Source of the DNA: Candidatus Uhrbacteria bacterium
GTDB taxonomy: Bacteria > Patescibacteriota > Patescibacteriia > 2-12-FULL-60-25
Assembly: GCA_020854265.1 (NCBI GenBank)
Contig: JADZFU010000004.1
Span: 248,001-312,000, forward strand
Length of the DNA: 64,000 bases
Reading direction: 5' to 3'
The notes under the pieces were generated by a model. It did no database searches. It was not told where the DNA came from and saw only the letters and a list, made by a program, of their open reading frames with translations. Numbering within the stretch: the first letter of the stretch is position 1; each line of letters begins with the position of its first letter. The translations under genes were made by a program, and so were the position numbers. Below, one piece after another: positions 42,028 to 50,680 of this stretch.

Positions 42028-44577
42028 ATGCAAGACAAGATCGTCATCCGCGGTGCGCGCGAACACAATCTCAAAAATATCTCTTTGGAGCTGCCGCGCA
42101 ATAAAATGATCGTTTTTACGGGCTTGTCCGGATCGGGCAAGTCGTCTTTGGCATTTGATACGATTTTTGCCGAGGGTCAGCGCCGTTATGTCGAGTCTCT
42201 GTCGGCTTATGCACGACAATTTCTTGGGCAGATGGATAAACCGGATGTCGATGAGATCGAAGGGCTTTCGCCGGCCATCTCCATCGATCAAAAAGCGCAT
42301 TCGGCAAATCCGCGCTCCACGGTGGCCACGATCACGGAGATCTACGATTATCTGCGTGTTCTGTATGCGCGCGTCGGACGTCCGCATTGTCCCATTTGCC
42401 GCAAGCCAATCCGCAAGATGACCGTGGATGAAATGGTGGACCGAGTATTGAAACGTACGGACGAGATCCATCGCACGACGCATGTGAACGGGAAGAAACA
42501 AAAGTTCACAAATGAAGTGACCGTGCTTGCACCGGTGGTGCGCGGGCGCAAAGGGGAGTATCACCAGCTTCTTCAAGATTTGTTTGAAAGCGGATTTATC
42601 GATGTACGCGTGAATGGACGCATGTACAGTTTGCGCGACCGGATCCCTTTGGATCGATACAAGCAGCATACAATCGAGGTTGTGGTAGACCGCGTGCCGC
42701 TTGCGTGGCCGATCGAAGGCAATAAGCCATTGCAGACCCGTTTGAATGAAGCCATAGAGATGGCGTTGGACCGTGCCGAAGACAATGTCATGGCCATCCT
42801 TGATGATGGGAGCGAGCTGCTTATGTCCGCGCGCTTTTCTTGTCCGGATGACGGATTTGCCTTTCCGGAAATCGAGCCCCGTCTTTTTTCTTTCAATTCG
42901 CCTTACGGCGCATGTCCGACGTGTAATGGGTTGGGCACCAAAGAAATTTTTTCCGAGGAGGAGTGCGAAGCCTGTCACGGGAATCGTCTGCGTACGGAAG
43001 CGATGTACGTATGGCTGGGCGATAATAAAAATATCGTGGACGTGGCATCCATGCCGATCAATGCGGCGGCGGATTTTTTTCTCGCGCTTGATCTCAATAA
43101 AAACGAAGCATCGATTGCCGAGCCAATCATGCGCGAAATCCTTGCACGTCTCACCTTCTTATTGGATGTCGGCTTGGAGTATCTGACCTTGAACCGTAAA
43201 GCCGGATCTTTGTCCGGCGGAGAAGCCCAACGTATCCGTTTGGCATCGCAGATCGGTTCGCGTTTGGTAGGAGCCTTGTATGTCTTGGATGAACCCACGA
43301 TCGGCCTCCATCAGCGCGATAACCAGCGTTTGGTTGATACGCTGACCAAACTCCGCGATATCGGAAATACGATTATTGTCGTCGAACACGATGAAGACAC
43401 GATACGCGCATCGGATTGGCTGGTGGATATTGGTCCCGGAGCAGGCAAGCATGGCGGACATATCGTTGCCGAGGGCCCGATGCCGAAAGTCCTCCAAAAC
43501 AAAGACAGCCTGACATGCGCATATTTGCGCGGGGATAAACGCATCCCCATGCCGGCAAAACGCCGCGAAACAGCCAAAGAGCATATTACGATCCATGGGG
43601 CTTCAGAAAACAATCTAAAAAATATTACGGCCAAGATTCCGCTCAAGCGCTTTGTCTGCGTTACGGGCGTTTCTGGTTCGGGTAAATCGACTCTCACAAT
43701 CGACGTGCTGTATCGCGAATTGGCGCGCAAATTGAACGGATCAACCGTCAAAGCCGGCAAGCACGAGGGGATTGATGGTATCGATTGGCTGGATAAAGTC
43801 GTGGATGTCGATCAAAGCCCGATCGGACGCACGCCGCGTTCCAATCCCGCAACGTACACCGGTATTTGGAATCATGTGCGCGAATTGTATGCGCTCACGC
43901 CGGAAGCGCGCGTACGCGGATATAAAGTCGGACGGTTTTCATTCAATGTACCGGGCGGGCGATGCGAGCACTGCGAAGGCAATGGCCAGCTCGCTATCGA
44001 GATGCATTTTTTGCCGACCGTGTATGTGCCGTGCGATGTCTGCAAAGGACGCCGCTTCAACCGCGAAACGCTTGAAGTGAAATATCGCGACAAAAATATC
44101 CACGAGGTTTTGTCGATGACGGTAGAGGAAGGCGCGAAGTTTTTCCGAGACATTCCGCCGATTCATGACCGTTTGAAAATCATGTCGGAAGTGGGCCTCT
44201 CGTACATCACGCTCGGACAATCAGCCACGACGTTGTCCGGCGGCGAGGCGCAGCGCATCAAATTGTCGACGGAGCTTGCCAAGCGGGACACGGGGCGCAC
44301 GTTTTATCTTTTGGATGAACCGACAACCGGCTTGCACTTTGATGATATCCGCCGTTTATTGGAAGTGCTCCACCGTCTTGTTGCGCGCGGGAATACGGTT
44401 CTCGTTATCGAGCATAATCTCGACGTGATCAAGAATGCAGACTGGATTATTGATATGGGACCGGAAGGAGGAGATAAAGGTGGTAAAATCGTGGCACAAG
44501 GCACGCCGGAGGACGTCGCCAAGAGTCCAAAGAGCTTCACGGGAAAGTATTTGAAGGACGTATTGAAAAAACGATGA
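42028..44577 (+). CDS. uvrA: Excinuclease ABC subunit A
   Basis: DNA-damage recognition ATPase, 849 residues, shorter than the roughly 940 of E. coli. Two ABC modules with Walker [14 protein letters not shown] and [13 protein letters not shown] and signatures [14 protein letters not shown] and [14 protein letters not shown]. Zinc modules CPIC...; CPTC...CEACHG; CEHC...CDVCKG. uvrC is coupled behind it (ATGA overlap); uvrB is not in the window. Confidence 0.97.
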   Translation: MQDKIVIRGAREHNLKNISLELPRNKMIVFTGLSGSGKSSLAFDTIFAEGQRRYVESLSAYARQFLGQMDKPDVDEIEGLSPAISIDQKAHSANPRSTVATITEIYDYLRVLYARVGRPHCPICRKPIRKMTVDEMVDRVLKRTDEIHRTTHVNGKKQKFTNEVTVLAPVVRGRKGEYHQLLQDLFESGFIDVRVNGRMYSLRDRIPLDRYKQHTIEVVVDRVPLAWPIEGNKPLQTRLNEAIEMALDRAEDNVMAILDDGSELLMSARFSCPDDGFAFPEIEPRLFSFNSPYGACPTCNGLGTKEIFSEEECEACHGNRLRTEAMYVWLGDNKNIVDVASMPINAAADFFLALDLNKNEASIAEPIMREILARLTFLLDVGLEYLTLNRKAGSLSGGEAQRIRLASQIGSRLVGALYVLDEPTIGLHQRDNQRLVDTLTKLRDIGNTIIVVEHDEDTIRASDWLVDIGPGAGKHGGHIVAEGPMPKVLQNKDSLTCAYLRGDKRIPMPAKRRETAKEHITIHGASENNLKNITAKIPLKRFVCVTGVSGSGKSTLTIDVLYRELARKLNGSTVKAGKHEGIDGIDWLDKVVDVDQSPIGRTPRSNPATYTGIWNHVRELYALTPEARVRGYKVGRFSFNVPGGRCEHCEGNGQLAIEMHFLPTVYVPCDVCKGRRFNRETLEVKYRDKNIHEVLSMTVEEGAKFFRDIPPIHDRLKIMSEVGLSYITLGQSATTLSGGEAQRIKLSTELAKRDTGRTFYLLDEPTTGLHFDDIRRLLEVLHRLVARGNTVLVIEHNLDVIKNADWIIDMGPEGGDKGGKIVAQGTPEDVAKSPKSFTGKYLKDVLKKR

Positions 44578-45836
44578 TTCCATCCCACATCAAAATTAAG
44601 AATGGCGAATTGCCGGCGAGCCCGGGCGTGTACATCATGAAAAACGCCAAGGGAACGGTTTTGTATGTGGGCAAAGCCGTATCGCTCAAATCCCGCGTAC
44701 GCCAGCATTTTGACCGTCCGCATGGTCCGCATATCCCGGAAATGACCAAGCAGGTGACCGAGATTGATTACATTACCAAGCCGACGGCACTTGAAGCGCT
44801 GGTACTTGAAGCGAATCTCATCAAGCATTTTTGGCCAAAATATAACGTACTGCAGAAAGACAATACGTCTTTCATGTATTTGGCAATTACGGACGAGGAT
44901 TATCCGCGGCCGCTCCTGGTCCGCGGGACCGATCTCGATGATGAGTCAGCGAAAAAATATAAAGTCGTATTTGGACCATATACATCATCACGCGCATTGA
45001 AAGCGGCGCTTGATTTGGTGCGCAAGGCGTTTCCTTGGTCCAATTGTAAACCGGGACAAAAACGAGCCTGCTTTAACGTGCATCTTAAATTATGTCCGGG
45101 CGTGTGTATTGATGCGGTTGATAAAAAAACATACCAGAAAACTATTCGGGATTTGATCCGTTTTTTTGAAGGCAAGAAAGAAGATATTCTGAAGGACTTC
45201 AAGAAACAAATGAATAAGCTGTCGAAGGAGAAAAAGTACGAAGAGGCGGCAATCATCCGCAATAAAGTATATTTTTTGGAGCATATTCAGGATGTGGCCG
45301 TGTTAAAACGTGACGATGAAATGGTGGACCGCATCAAACCGGGCGAGGGGATGGCGGTAAATTTGTTCGGCCGTATCGAGGGATACGATATTTCGAATAT
45401 TTCCGGCACATCACAGGTTGCTTCAATGGTTGTTTTTGAGAACGGAGCGCCGGCAAAAGCGGAGTATCGCAAATTCAAGATCAAAACAGTCGAGGGCTCG
45501 AATGATGTTGCATCGATGCGGGAGACTCTCATGCGCCGATTGAAGCACCGCGAATGGAGCAAGCCTGATTTGATTTTGATTGATGGCGGACTACCGCAAG
45601 TGCATGCGGCCGAAGAGGTACTGCATCATTTAAATGTACAGATTCCCGTAGTCGGAATTGCAAAAGGGAGGGAACGTAAGCGCAATGACATTATTTGTTC
45701 GCGTGTCTCGGTTGAGCTCTGCGAGCTTTGCAATACATATGTAGACCTTCTTGCGCAGGTGCGCGATGAAGCCCACCGATTTGCGATTACCTATCATAAA
45801 AAAGTGCGATCCCGGACTTTTTTACCAAAGTCGTGA
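44574..45836 (+). CDS. uvrC: Excinuclease ABC subunit C, lacking the HhH domain
   Basis: 420 residues against about 600 in E. coli. GIY-YIG nuclease domain first ([29 protein letters not shown]), a Cys-rich stretch, the UVR motif ([26 protein letters not shown]), then the RNase H-like nuclease with [29 protein letters not shown] and [12 protein letters not shown]. It ends shortly after that, so the tandem helix-hairpin-helix DNA-binding domain is absent. The stop looks natural, without a frameshift remnant downstream. Confidence 0.92.
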   Translation: MIPSHIKIKNGELPASPGVYIMKNAKGTVLYVGKAVSLKSRVRQHFDRPHGPHIPEMTKQVTEIDYITKPTALEALVLEANLIKHFWPKYNVLQKDNTSFMYLAITDEDYPRPLLVRGTDLDDESAKKYKVVFGPYTSSRALKAALDLVRKAFPWSNCKPGQKRACFNVHLKLCPGVCIDAVDKKTYQKTIRDLIRFFEGKKEDILKDFKKQMNKLSKEKKYEEAAIIRNKVYFLEHIQDVAVLKRDDEMVDRIKPGEGMAVNLFGRIEGYDISNISGTSQVASMVVFENGAPAKAEYRKFKIKTVEGSNDVASMRETLMRRLKHREWSKPDLILIDGGLPQVHAAEEVLHHLNVQIPVVGIAKGRERKRNDIICSRVSVELCELCNTYVDLLAQVRDEAHRFAITYHKKVRSRTFLPKS

Positions 45837-45846
45837 TACAATAAAC

Positions 45847-45875
45847 TTGCAGGATCAAAATGGTTCTGCTACAAT
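45847..45875 (+). promoter_or_regulatory. Promoter of the structured leader and NUDIX gene
   Basis: TTGCAG - 17 bases - TACAAT with an extended -10 (TGcTACAAT). Predicted first base near 45882, which is the base of the leader stem. Confidence 0.75.
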
Positions 45876-45881
45876 TTCCGT

Positions 45882-45968
45882 CCCTGGATGATTCATCTCA
45901 AGATAAACGTTTTGTCGAAAGACGAGGCCTAGAATCTTGAGGAGAGTGTTCCAGGGCTAACATTAGCC
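45882..45968 (+). promoter_or_regulatory. Structured 5' leader, candidate riboswitch or regulatory RNA
   Basis: Nested stems: P1 CCCTGGA/TCCAGGG (45882-45888 with 45950-45956), P2 CTCAAGAT/ATCTTGAG (45897-45904 with 45934-45941), and P3 about TTTTGTC-GAAA-GACGAGG. Symmetric 8-base internal loops lie between P1 and P2. A second palindrome GGCTAA-ca-TTAGCC ends 6 bases before the ATG. No T-tract, so control would be at translation or RNA stability. It does not match a riboswitch class I know. Confidence 0.6.
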
Positions 45969-45974
45969 ATTATT

Positions 45975-46574
45975 ATGGAACATCTTGAAATCGTAAATGA
46001 AAATACAGGCAAACCAACAGGCGTTGTTCTCCCGCGTCACGAGGTAATTGCCAAAGAAGCTTGGTGCCGCTCTACCAATGTCTTTGTGCTGAATCACAAC
46101 GGCGAAATTTTGTGCCACCAGCGCTCGCTTATCAAAGACAGCAAGCCGGGTTGGTGGATGACACATTTAGGCGGACGTGTCGGAGTCGGGGAGACGTATG
46201 AAATCAATGCGTTGAAAGAATTGGAGGAAGAGGCGGGGATTATTGTCCCGGCCAAACGGCTGATTCCGTGGCGTACAACGCGCGTCGAGGCTTCGCGCTT
46301 TTGGTCGCGCGAGTTTGTCACGGTGTATGACGTTCCGGCCGAGCAGCTGGTTCCGCAACCGGGTGAAGTCGAGCAGTTCAAATGGATGTCTATCGACGAA
46401 ATTGTTGCGGCCGCAAAATCAGGTCAGGAAAATTGGAAAGCGGGCACGCACGATATCATGTCGGAGTATTCCTGCATGCTGTCCGTGATCGGATCCGCAC
46501 ATCACCTCGGAGTGCATGAAGTTCCGGATTCGCTCCACACTTGGACGCCGGTGTGGATGGGAGCAGGAGTATAA
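45975..46574 (+). CDS. NUDIX hydrolase, isopentenyl-diphosphate-isomerase-like group
   Basis: 199 residues. MEHLEIVNENTGKPTGVVLPRHEVIAKEAWCRSTNVFVLNHNGEILCHQRSLIKDSKPGWWMTHLGGRVGVGETYEINALKELEEEAGI: the NUDIX box is complete except that REL reads KEL. This N-terminal pattern is shared by IPP-isomerase-like NUDIX proteins of unknown substrate. The C-terminal 60 residues (TWTPVWMG) are less usual. Single gene with its own structured leader, which suggests tight control. Confidence 0.88.
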   Translation: MEHLEIVNENTGKPTGVVLPRHEVIAKEAWCRSTNVFVLNHNGEILCHQRSLIKDSKPGWWMTHLGGRVGVGETYEINALKELEEEAGIIVPAKRLIPWRTTRVEASRFWSREFVTVYDVPAEQLVPQPGEVEQFKWMSIDEIVAAAKSGQENWKAGTHDIMSEYSCMLSVIGSAHHLGVHEVPDSLHTWTPVWMGAGV

Positions 46575-46602
46575 AATAATTCGCCACCAGGCGGATTATT
46601 TT
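46573..46602 (+). terminator. Terminator of the NUDIX gene
   Basis: AAAATAATtCGCC-acca-GGCGgATTATTTT; overlaps the stop region and precedes the next -10 box. Confidence 0.7.
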
Positions 46603-46603
46603 A

Positions 46604-46609
46604 TATACT
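46604..46609 (+). promoter_or_regulatory. -10 box, leaderless start at 46619
   Basis: TATACT ends 9 bases before the ATG at 46619. Confidence 0.5.
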
Positions 46610-46618
46610 GTGGTTATT

Positions 46619-47176
46619 ATGAATCAAAAATCGAATATACACGCAATCATTATCGGTTTGCTGGTGTTGTGTCTATTGCTTACGGGTGGAGGAATTTTCC
46701 TTTTAAATGAACAAATCAATGATTTGAGAATGGTTATCGCCCCGACTACGTCTGCACCGGTCGGTGGAAAGATTGCTGTTGAAAGGTTCTGCGACAACGA
46801 AGCAGGAGGAACGGGTCTATGTTTTGATTATCCAAAGTCTTGGTCGGTTTCGCATTACAGCGATTCATTTACGAGCGGACAAAAAAATCTCGAGATTTCT
46901 GCGAACGCCGCTGGTGGAAAAGTCACCATCGAGCGTTTACATAAAGGCCAGAAGGGTATGAAAGGACAAAGAATTCCTGAGTATCCTGGTTTGTACGAGT
47001 TAGGAGAGCTTTGCTCGGATGATGATGGGCTTACGTGTCCCCAGTATCCTTACTATCTAACGCTCGACGGCGATCAGACGGCTTTCGCAGTGCGCGTCTA
47101 CTATCGCTGGGAGGATCGTACGGAGGTGCAACCGTTGGTGAATACGATTCTTTATAGTCTAGAGATTGGACCGTAG
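46619..47176 (+). CDS. Membrane-anchored extracytoplasmic protein, unknown
   Basis: 185 residues. N-terminal anchor (HAIIIGLLVLCLLLTGGGIFLL, about 8-29), a short coiled stretch, then an outside domain with four cysteines (RFCDNEAGGTGLCFDYPKSW and LCSDDDGLTCPQYP) that could form two disulfides, perhaps with help from the DsbA-like proteins. FDYPKSW is common in small secreted CPR proteins. Family not recognised. Confidence 0.7.
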   Translation: MNQKSNIHAIIIGLLVLCLLLTGGGIFLLNEQINDLRMVIAPTTSAPVGGKIAVERFCDNEAGGTGLCFDYPKSWSVSHYSDSFTSGQKNLEISANAAGGKVTIERLHKGQKGMKGQRIPEYPGLYELGELCSDDDGLTCPQYPYYLTLDGDQTAFAVRVYYRWEDRTEVQPLVNTILYSLEIGP

Positions 47177-47213
47177 ATTTTCTACAAATAAAGATTAAGG
47201 TTTGTAGGTACGA

Positions 47214-47242
47214 TTGACATTTTTCGTTTTTTGTCCTTAGAT
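47214..47242 (+). promoter_or_regulatory. Promoter of GC-rich solo unit G
   Basis: TTGACA - 17 bases - TTAGAT, followed by about 18 bases of leader containing TAGGAGG. Confidence 0.7.
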
Positions 47243-47267
47243 TCGAGCACCGTATAGGAGGTTCGAC

Positions 47268-47633
47268 ATGTTCTTTTTCATCGTCACGGCACATCACGCG
47301 ACCGGTCATGGAGACGCGGCAACGCCCTTTCTCATCACCAAGTACTTCGAGTCGGCCGTGGAAGCCGTTGATCAGGCGAAGGATTTAGGGTACGAGTTCC
47401 GTGGCATGGACCACGGCATCTCCATCTCCCACATGGAAGCGGAGCGGAGCTACTCCAAGAACGATTTCAAGAGTCAGGACGGGCGACCGGTCCCGGTCGA
47501 TTTCCCGAACATTCTCTTCTTCCGCAAGGCGCAGGATGGTTTCCGCGTCGAGTATCACGTGTCGCTGCTCGCGCGGCTGGATCTTCAGCTTCCGGCCAAG
47601 TGGCTGGAGCGAGCGATGCCCATTCCGGAGTGA
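47268..47633 (+). CDS. Unknown 121-residue protein, GC-rich solo unit G
   Basis: MFFFIVTAHHATGHGDAATPFLITKYFESAVEAVDQAKDLGYEFRGMDHG... with TAGGAGGTTCGAC directly upstream. GC-ending codons. Several His in the first 20 residues and DHGISISH could bind metal, but no known motif is met. Cytoplasmic by appearance. Own promoter and terminator. Confidence 0.7.
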   Translation: MFFFIVTAHHATGHGDAATPFLITKYFESAVEAVDQAKDLGYEFRGMDHGISISHMEAERSYSKNDFKSQDGRPVPVDFPNILFFRKAQDGFRVEYHVSLLARLDLQLPAKWLERAMPIPE

Positions 47634-47643
47634 TGCTTCATCA

Positions 47644-47676
47644 CGCCCGCTATCAGATCAGATGGCGGGCGTTTGT
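47644..47676 (+). terminator. Terminator of unit G
   Basis: CGCCCGC-tatcagatcagatg-GCGGGCG followed by TTTGTGTT, 10 bases after the stop. Confidence 0.75.
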
Positions 47677-47678
47677 GT

Positions 47679-47684
47679 TATAAT
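47679..47684 (+). promoter_or_regulatory. -10 box, leaderless start at 47692
   Basis: TATAAT ends 7 bases before the ATG at 47692. It rules out the long track ORF from 47401, which is a shadow of unit G. Confidence 0.6.
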
Positions 47685-47691
47685 ACTAGTC

Positions 47692-48687
47692 ATGGACCAA
47701 GAATTGAAAGAAAATCTGCCTCTTTTTAGTGTCTTGGTTTTGGGCGGAGCACTCATTCTCCTATTATCCGGCGTGATTTTGTATCAGCAATACAGGGGCG
47801 TGGGAAATGAGATTGCCATCATGGAAGAGAGAGTACCGGAACGTTCTTCGACAAACACTCAGACGAATAGCGGCAAGGACATGAAAATGGAAGTCCAGGA
47901 AGTTTCTATCATGGGTGCGTGGCAGGATCCTGATCCAAAAGACGGGGACCGTGCATATATTTTTCAATCTAACGGTTTATATACGGAACAGTATTTCCAT
48001 AAGGGTTCTATCTGGCCAAAGGCTCGGGGTACTTTTTCGTACTATCCCAAAACCCGATTTCTTACATTCATTCAAACGGATAGCTACGAATTTGCAACAT
48101 TTGGTCCGCCGATTCCGGATGGTGCCGAAATAAGTGTCGAGGTCAGCAAGTTAACAGATACCGAATTATGCCTGAAAGGTATGACCGAAGTTTGCATGGT
48201 GCGTTTGGGAGCTAATATCCCGACAAGTCCTTCCAATGATCCCAGTTTTACCGAGCGCATGCCTAATCCGATTGCCGGTACATGGGAAACCGGACATCAA
48301 GTCGCAAGCGGAGAAGGGGCGGAGTTTTGGGGCGGCGAAGGGGCCGAGCTCTATGGGAAATGGGTATTTAACGCCGATGGCACATTCCAGCATTCTCTCG
48401 TGAATACCTCGAGGCCGCCAATCGAACCCATGATAGAGGGTAAATATCGTGTGGGCACATACAAGGTCTCGTCCGGAAACAAAATAGATGTGATCGGATT
48501 TACCGAATTCCGCGCAGGGGAGACGGATTTTAGGGATCAGATCGGGAAAGAGCAGGCTGAGTTTGTGGTGATTAACAATCTTCGTATCGATAGCGCGAAT
48601 CGAATCTGTTTGTATGGAGGGGACATCTGGACGGACGAGCCTTCCAAGTTACGCGAAGATCAATGGCAATGTCTTGATAGAAAATAA
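47692..48687 (+). CDS. Membrane-anchored extracytoplasmic protein, unknown
   Basis: 331 residues. Anchor helix about 8-31 (LPLFSVLVLGGALILLLSGVILYQQY), then a Ser/Thr/Asn-rich linker. Two similar lipocalin-like or beta segments follow (MGAWQDPDPKDGDRAYIFQSNGLYTEQYF and AGTWETGHQVASGEGAEFWGGEGAELYGKWVFNADGTFQHSL). This looks like an internal duplication of a GxW...F..dG.y domain. Unknown function at the cell surface. Confidence 0.7.
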   Translation: MDQELKENLPLFSVLVLGGALILLLSGVILYQQYRGVGNEIAIMEERVPERSSTNTQTNSGKDMKMEVQEVSIMGAWQDPDPKDGDRAYIFQSNGLYTEQYFHKGSIWPKARGTFSYYPKTRFLTFIQTDSYEFATFGPPIPDGAEISVEVSKLTDTELCLKGMTEVCMVRLGANIPTSPSNDPSFTERMPNPIAGTWETGHQVASGEGAEFWGGEGAELYGKWVFNADGTFQHSLVNTSRPPIEPMIEGKYRVGTYKVSSGNKIDVIGFTEFRAGETDFRDQIGKEQAEFVVINNLRIDSANRICLYGGDIWTDEPSKLREDQWQCLDRK

Positions 48688-48772
48688 AGTGGGAAATTAG
48701 TTATCAACATTGGAACAGAAAAAGAACGAAAAATACGCTGTAATAAGCGGATTTTTTGATTGATCAAGATGT

Positions 48773-48801
48773 TTGCGCAAAGGTGAGAAGTGGCATAAAA
48801 T
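48773..48801 (+). promoter_or_regulatory. Promoter of the mraZ operon
   Basis: TTGCGC - 17 bases - TAAAAT, embedded in the MraZ repeat array. Predicted RNA start near 48808, leader about 38 bases. Confidence 0.6.
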
Positions 48802-48826
48802 GGAATGCAGTGGGAATACGTGGGAA
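48783..48826 (+). promoter_or_regulatory. MraZ operator: direct repeats with 10-base period
   Basis: GTGGCAT, ATGGAAT, GTGGGAA and GTGGGAA begin at 48790, 48800, 48810 and 48820, preceded by GTGAGAA at 48783. A further GTGGGAA lies at 48689. TGGxx boxes one helical turn apart are the known MraZ target. They cover the -10 and the RNA start, so self-repression is expected. Confidence 0.8.
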
Positions 48827-48845
48827 ATCTCACTCGACTACTGCC

Positions 48846-49277
48846 ATGTTCATCGGGGAATACCATCACACTCTTGATGAAAAAGGCCGGATGTCGGTTC
48901 CGGTCAAATTTCGTGCAACCTTGGCGACCGGCGCCGTGGTTACGCGCGGACTAGACCGTTCCCTGTTCCTTTACCCAAAAGACGAATGGCAGAAGCTTGC
49001 CGAGAAGCTCGCCGCCTTGCCGTTTGGCCAAAGCGATACGCGCGCCTTTGCGCGTTTGATGCTGGCCGGCGCCATGGAGGTTGAGGTCGACAAGTCCGGA
49101 CGCGTGCTGCTCCCGGAGTATCTCCGGAGCTATGCGGGTCTTTCCAAGGACGTCGTGGTTGCGGGTCTCTATAACAGACTCGAAATCTGGGACGAAACCG
49201 TTTGGAAGGAATACGCCGCCAAAACCGAGGATCAAGGCAATGAAATTGCCGAACGTCTCGGATCCATCGGCGTATGA
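48846..49277 (+). CDS. mraZ: Transcriptional regulator MraZ
   Basis: 143 residues from MFIGEYHHTLDEKGRMSVPVKFRATL (the upstream track start lies in the operator). Two SpoVT/AbrB-type repeats: DEKGRMSVPVKFR and DKSGRVLLPEYLR. Ring-forming repressor of the division-cell-wall cluster. ATGA overlap with rsmH. Confidence 0.96.
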   Translation: MFIGEYHHTLDEKGRMSVPVKFRATLATGAVVTRGLDRSLFLYPKDEWQKLAEKLAALPFGQSDTRAFARLMLAGAMEVEVDKSGRVLLPEYLRSYAGLSKDVVVAGLYNRLEIWDETVWKEYAAKTEDQGNEIAERLGSIGV

Positions 49278-50167
49278 GCACTATCCACCTGGCTGTAATG
49301 CTCGAGGAAACCATGCTTGCCCTCGATGTTCAGCCCGGAGGGTCGTATGTCGACGCCACCCTTGGCGGAGCCACCCACACCGAAGCGTTGCTCAAGCGCT
49401 CGGAGCCCGACGGACATGTCTATTCCTTCGATGTAAATCCCAAAGCCTTGCTCGCCGCTGCACAGCGGCTGACGGCATCGGGAGATCGATGGGCCGGTAT
49501 TGAAGCCAATTTCCGATTTCTCGATCGAGAGCTCGAAGCGGCGGGTGTCATGCCCGGTTCCATTGACGGCATCTTGTGCGATCTCGGCTTCTCCTCCGAC
49601 GAGATGGCAGATCCGTCCACGGGATTGTCTTTCCAGCTCGAAGGGCCGCTCGATATGCGTCTCGGTCCAAAGTCCAACGATGACGGGCTTACGGCATCGG
49701 ACATCGTGAATACCTGGAAACCGAACGAAATCGAAACGATGATCCGTAACTTCGGCGAAGAGAAATTCGCCTCGCGGATTGTCGACGAGATCGTCAAGGC
49801 GAGAAAGATTGCGCGCATTACGCGCACGACCGAACTCGCGAGCCTGATCAAACAGGCCGTGCCCCAATCGTACGAGCAAGGCCGCATTCATCCGGCGACA
49901 AGAACCTTCCAAGCCCTACGCATCGCGGTAAATGACGAGCTAGAAGCCTTAAAGGATTTCATGAATGCCAGTCATCGCATGCTCAAGCCCGGCGGAAGGC
50001 TGGCCATCATCAGCTTTCACTCGCTGGAAGATCGTATCGTCAAACACGCATTTCTCACGGATGAGTGGGAGGCTCTCACCAAAAGACCTGCCGAAGCCAG
50101 TCCGTTCGAAGTACAAGCCAATCCGCGCGCCAGAAGCGCAAAACTAAGAGTCGCAATCAAAAAATAA
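49274..50167 (+). CDS. rsmH: 16S rRNA (cytosine-1402-N4)-methyltransferase RsmH
   Basis: 297 residues. MLEETMLALDVQPGGSYVDATLGGATHTEALL holds the SAM motif, followed by GILCDLGFSSDEMADPSTGLSFQLEGPLDMRL, the RsmH-specific helical insert, and IISFHSLEDRIVKHAF. N4-methylates C1402 in the ribosomal P site. Second gene of the classical mraZ-rsmH-ftsL order. Confidence 0.96.
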   Translation: MSTIHLAVMLEETMLALDVQPGGSYVDATLGGATHTEALLKRSEPDGHVYSFDVNPKALLAAAQRLTASGDRWAGIEANFRFLDRELEAAGVMPGSIDGILCDLGFSSDEMADPSTGLSFQLEGPLDMRLGPKSNDDGLTASDIVNTWKPNEIETMIRNFGEEKFASRIVDEIVKARKIARITRTTELASLIKQAVPQSYEQGRIHPATRTFQALRIAVNDELEALKDFMNASHRMLKPGGRLAIISFHSLEDRIVKHAFLTDEWEALTKRPAEASPFEVQANPRARSAKLRVAIKK

Positions 50168-50174
50168 ATCCAAT

Positions 50175-50546
50175 ATGGCACGAGCCCACGCCGCAATCGC
50201 ATACCGCCAGCCGCATGTCGCGCTGGGTTTGTCGATGCCGGCCGGCCGTAAGATGGCAAAAGCAGCAAAAGGTTCTTGGGCGGTTTTACTGCTCATTATT
50301 ACCGCAGTTTGTGCGGGCGCGTATGTTTATCAAATGAACCGTGCGGCGACGAAAGGCTATTCCTTGCGCGAACTTGATCGGAAATTGGAAGTGTTGCAGG
50401 ACCAAGTCATGGTTTTGGAGGATGAAGCGGCAAAAAAACAGGCGCTTCGTACCATTGAAGAGCAGGTAAAAGGCATGGGATACGTTCCGGTTGACCGTGT
50501 CGATTTTGTAGACGTTGGAAGCAATGCATACGCCATCGCCGAGTGA
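50175..50546 (+). CDS. FtsL/DivIC-like cell-division protein
   Basis: 123 residues. Short basic cytoplasmic N-terminus, one membrane helix (WAVLLLIITAVCAGAYVYQM, about 35-55), then a coiled coil (LRELDRKLEVLQDQVMVLEDEAAKKQALRTIEEQV) ending KGMGYVPVDRVDFVD. Topology, size and position after mraZ-rsmH fit FtsL. Sequence identity of this family is always low, so the call rests on context. Confidence 0.8.
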   Translation: MARAHAAIAYRQPHVALGLSMPAGRKMAKAAKGSWAVLLLIITAVCAGAYVYQMNRAATKGYSLRELDRKLEVLQDQVMVLEDEAAKKQALRTIEEQVKGMGYVPVDRVDFVDVGSNAYAIAE

Positions 50547-50586
50547 TCACGGTCCAATCCGCCTATGTCACGCAGACCAAATGTGA

Positions 50587-50665
50587 CGTTGGCAGACTGG
50601 TCCGGGATTCGTCCCGAGCCGGAATCCGGTTCCTCCCTGATTCGCGTGCAGGGGGGAATCGTTTT
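50587..50665 (+). terminator. Tandem hairpins and terminator after the mraZ operon
   Basis: CGGGA-TTCG-TCCCG, then CCGG-aat-CCGG, then TTCCTCCCTG-9-CAGGGGGGAA followed by TCGTTTTTG (50630-50665 plus T-tract). The last one is a clear intrinsic terminator; the earlier two may protect or process the mRNA end. Confidence 0.7.
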
Positions 50666-50668
50666 TGT

Positions 50669-50674
50669 TACAAT
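50669..50674 (+). promoter_or_regulatory. -10 box, leaderless start at 50681
   Basis: TACAAT ends 6 bases before the ATG at 50681, directly after the terminator T-tract. Confidence 0.5.
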
Positions 50675-50680
50675 TACCTT

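Noticed and set aside
47401-47691. N-terminal extension of the 47692 gene
   Set aside because: It is another reading frame of unit G and passes through that unit's terminator; a TATAAT box sets the start at 47692.
48709-48717. TTATCAACA resembling a DnaA box, possible origin
   Set aside because: Only one box near by, no AT-rich unwinding region, no dnaA or dnaN gene; position is explained as the mraZ upstream region.
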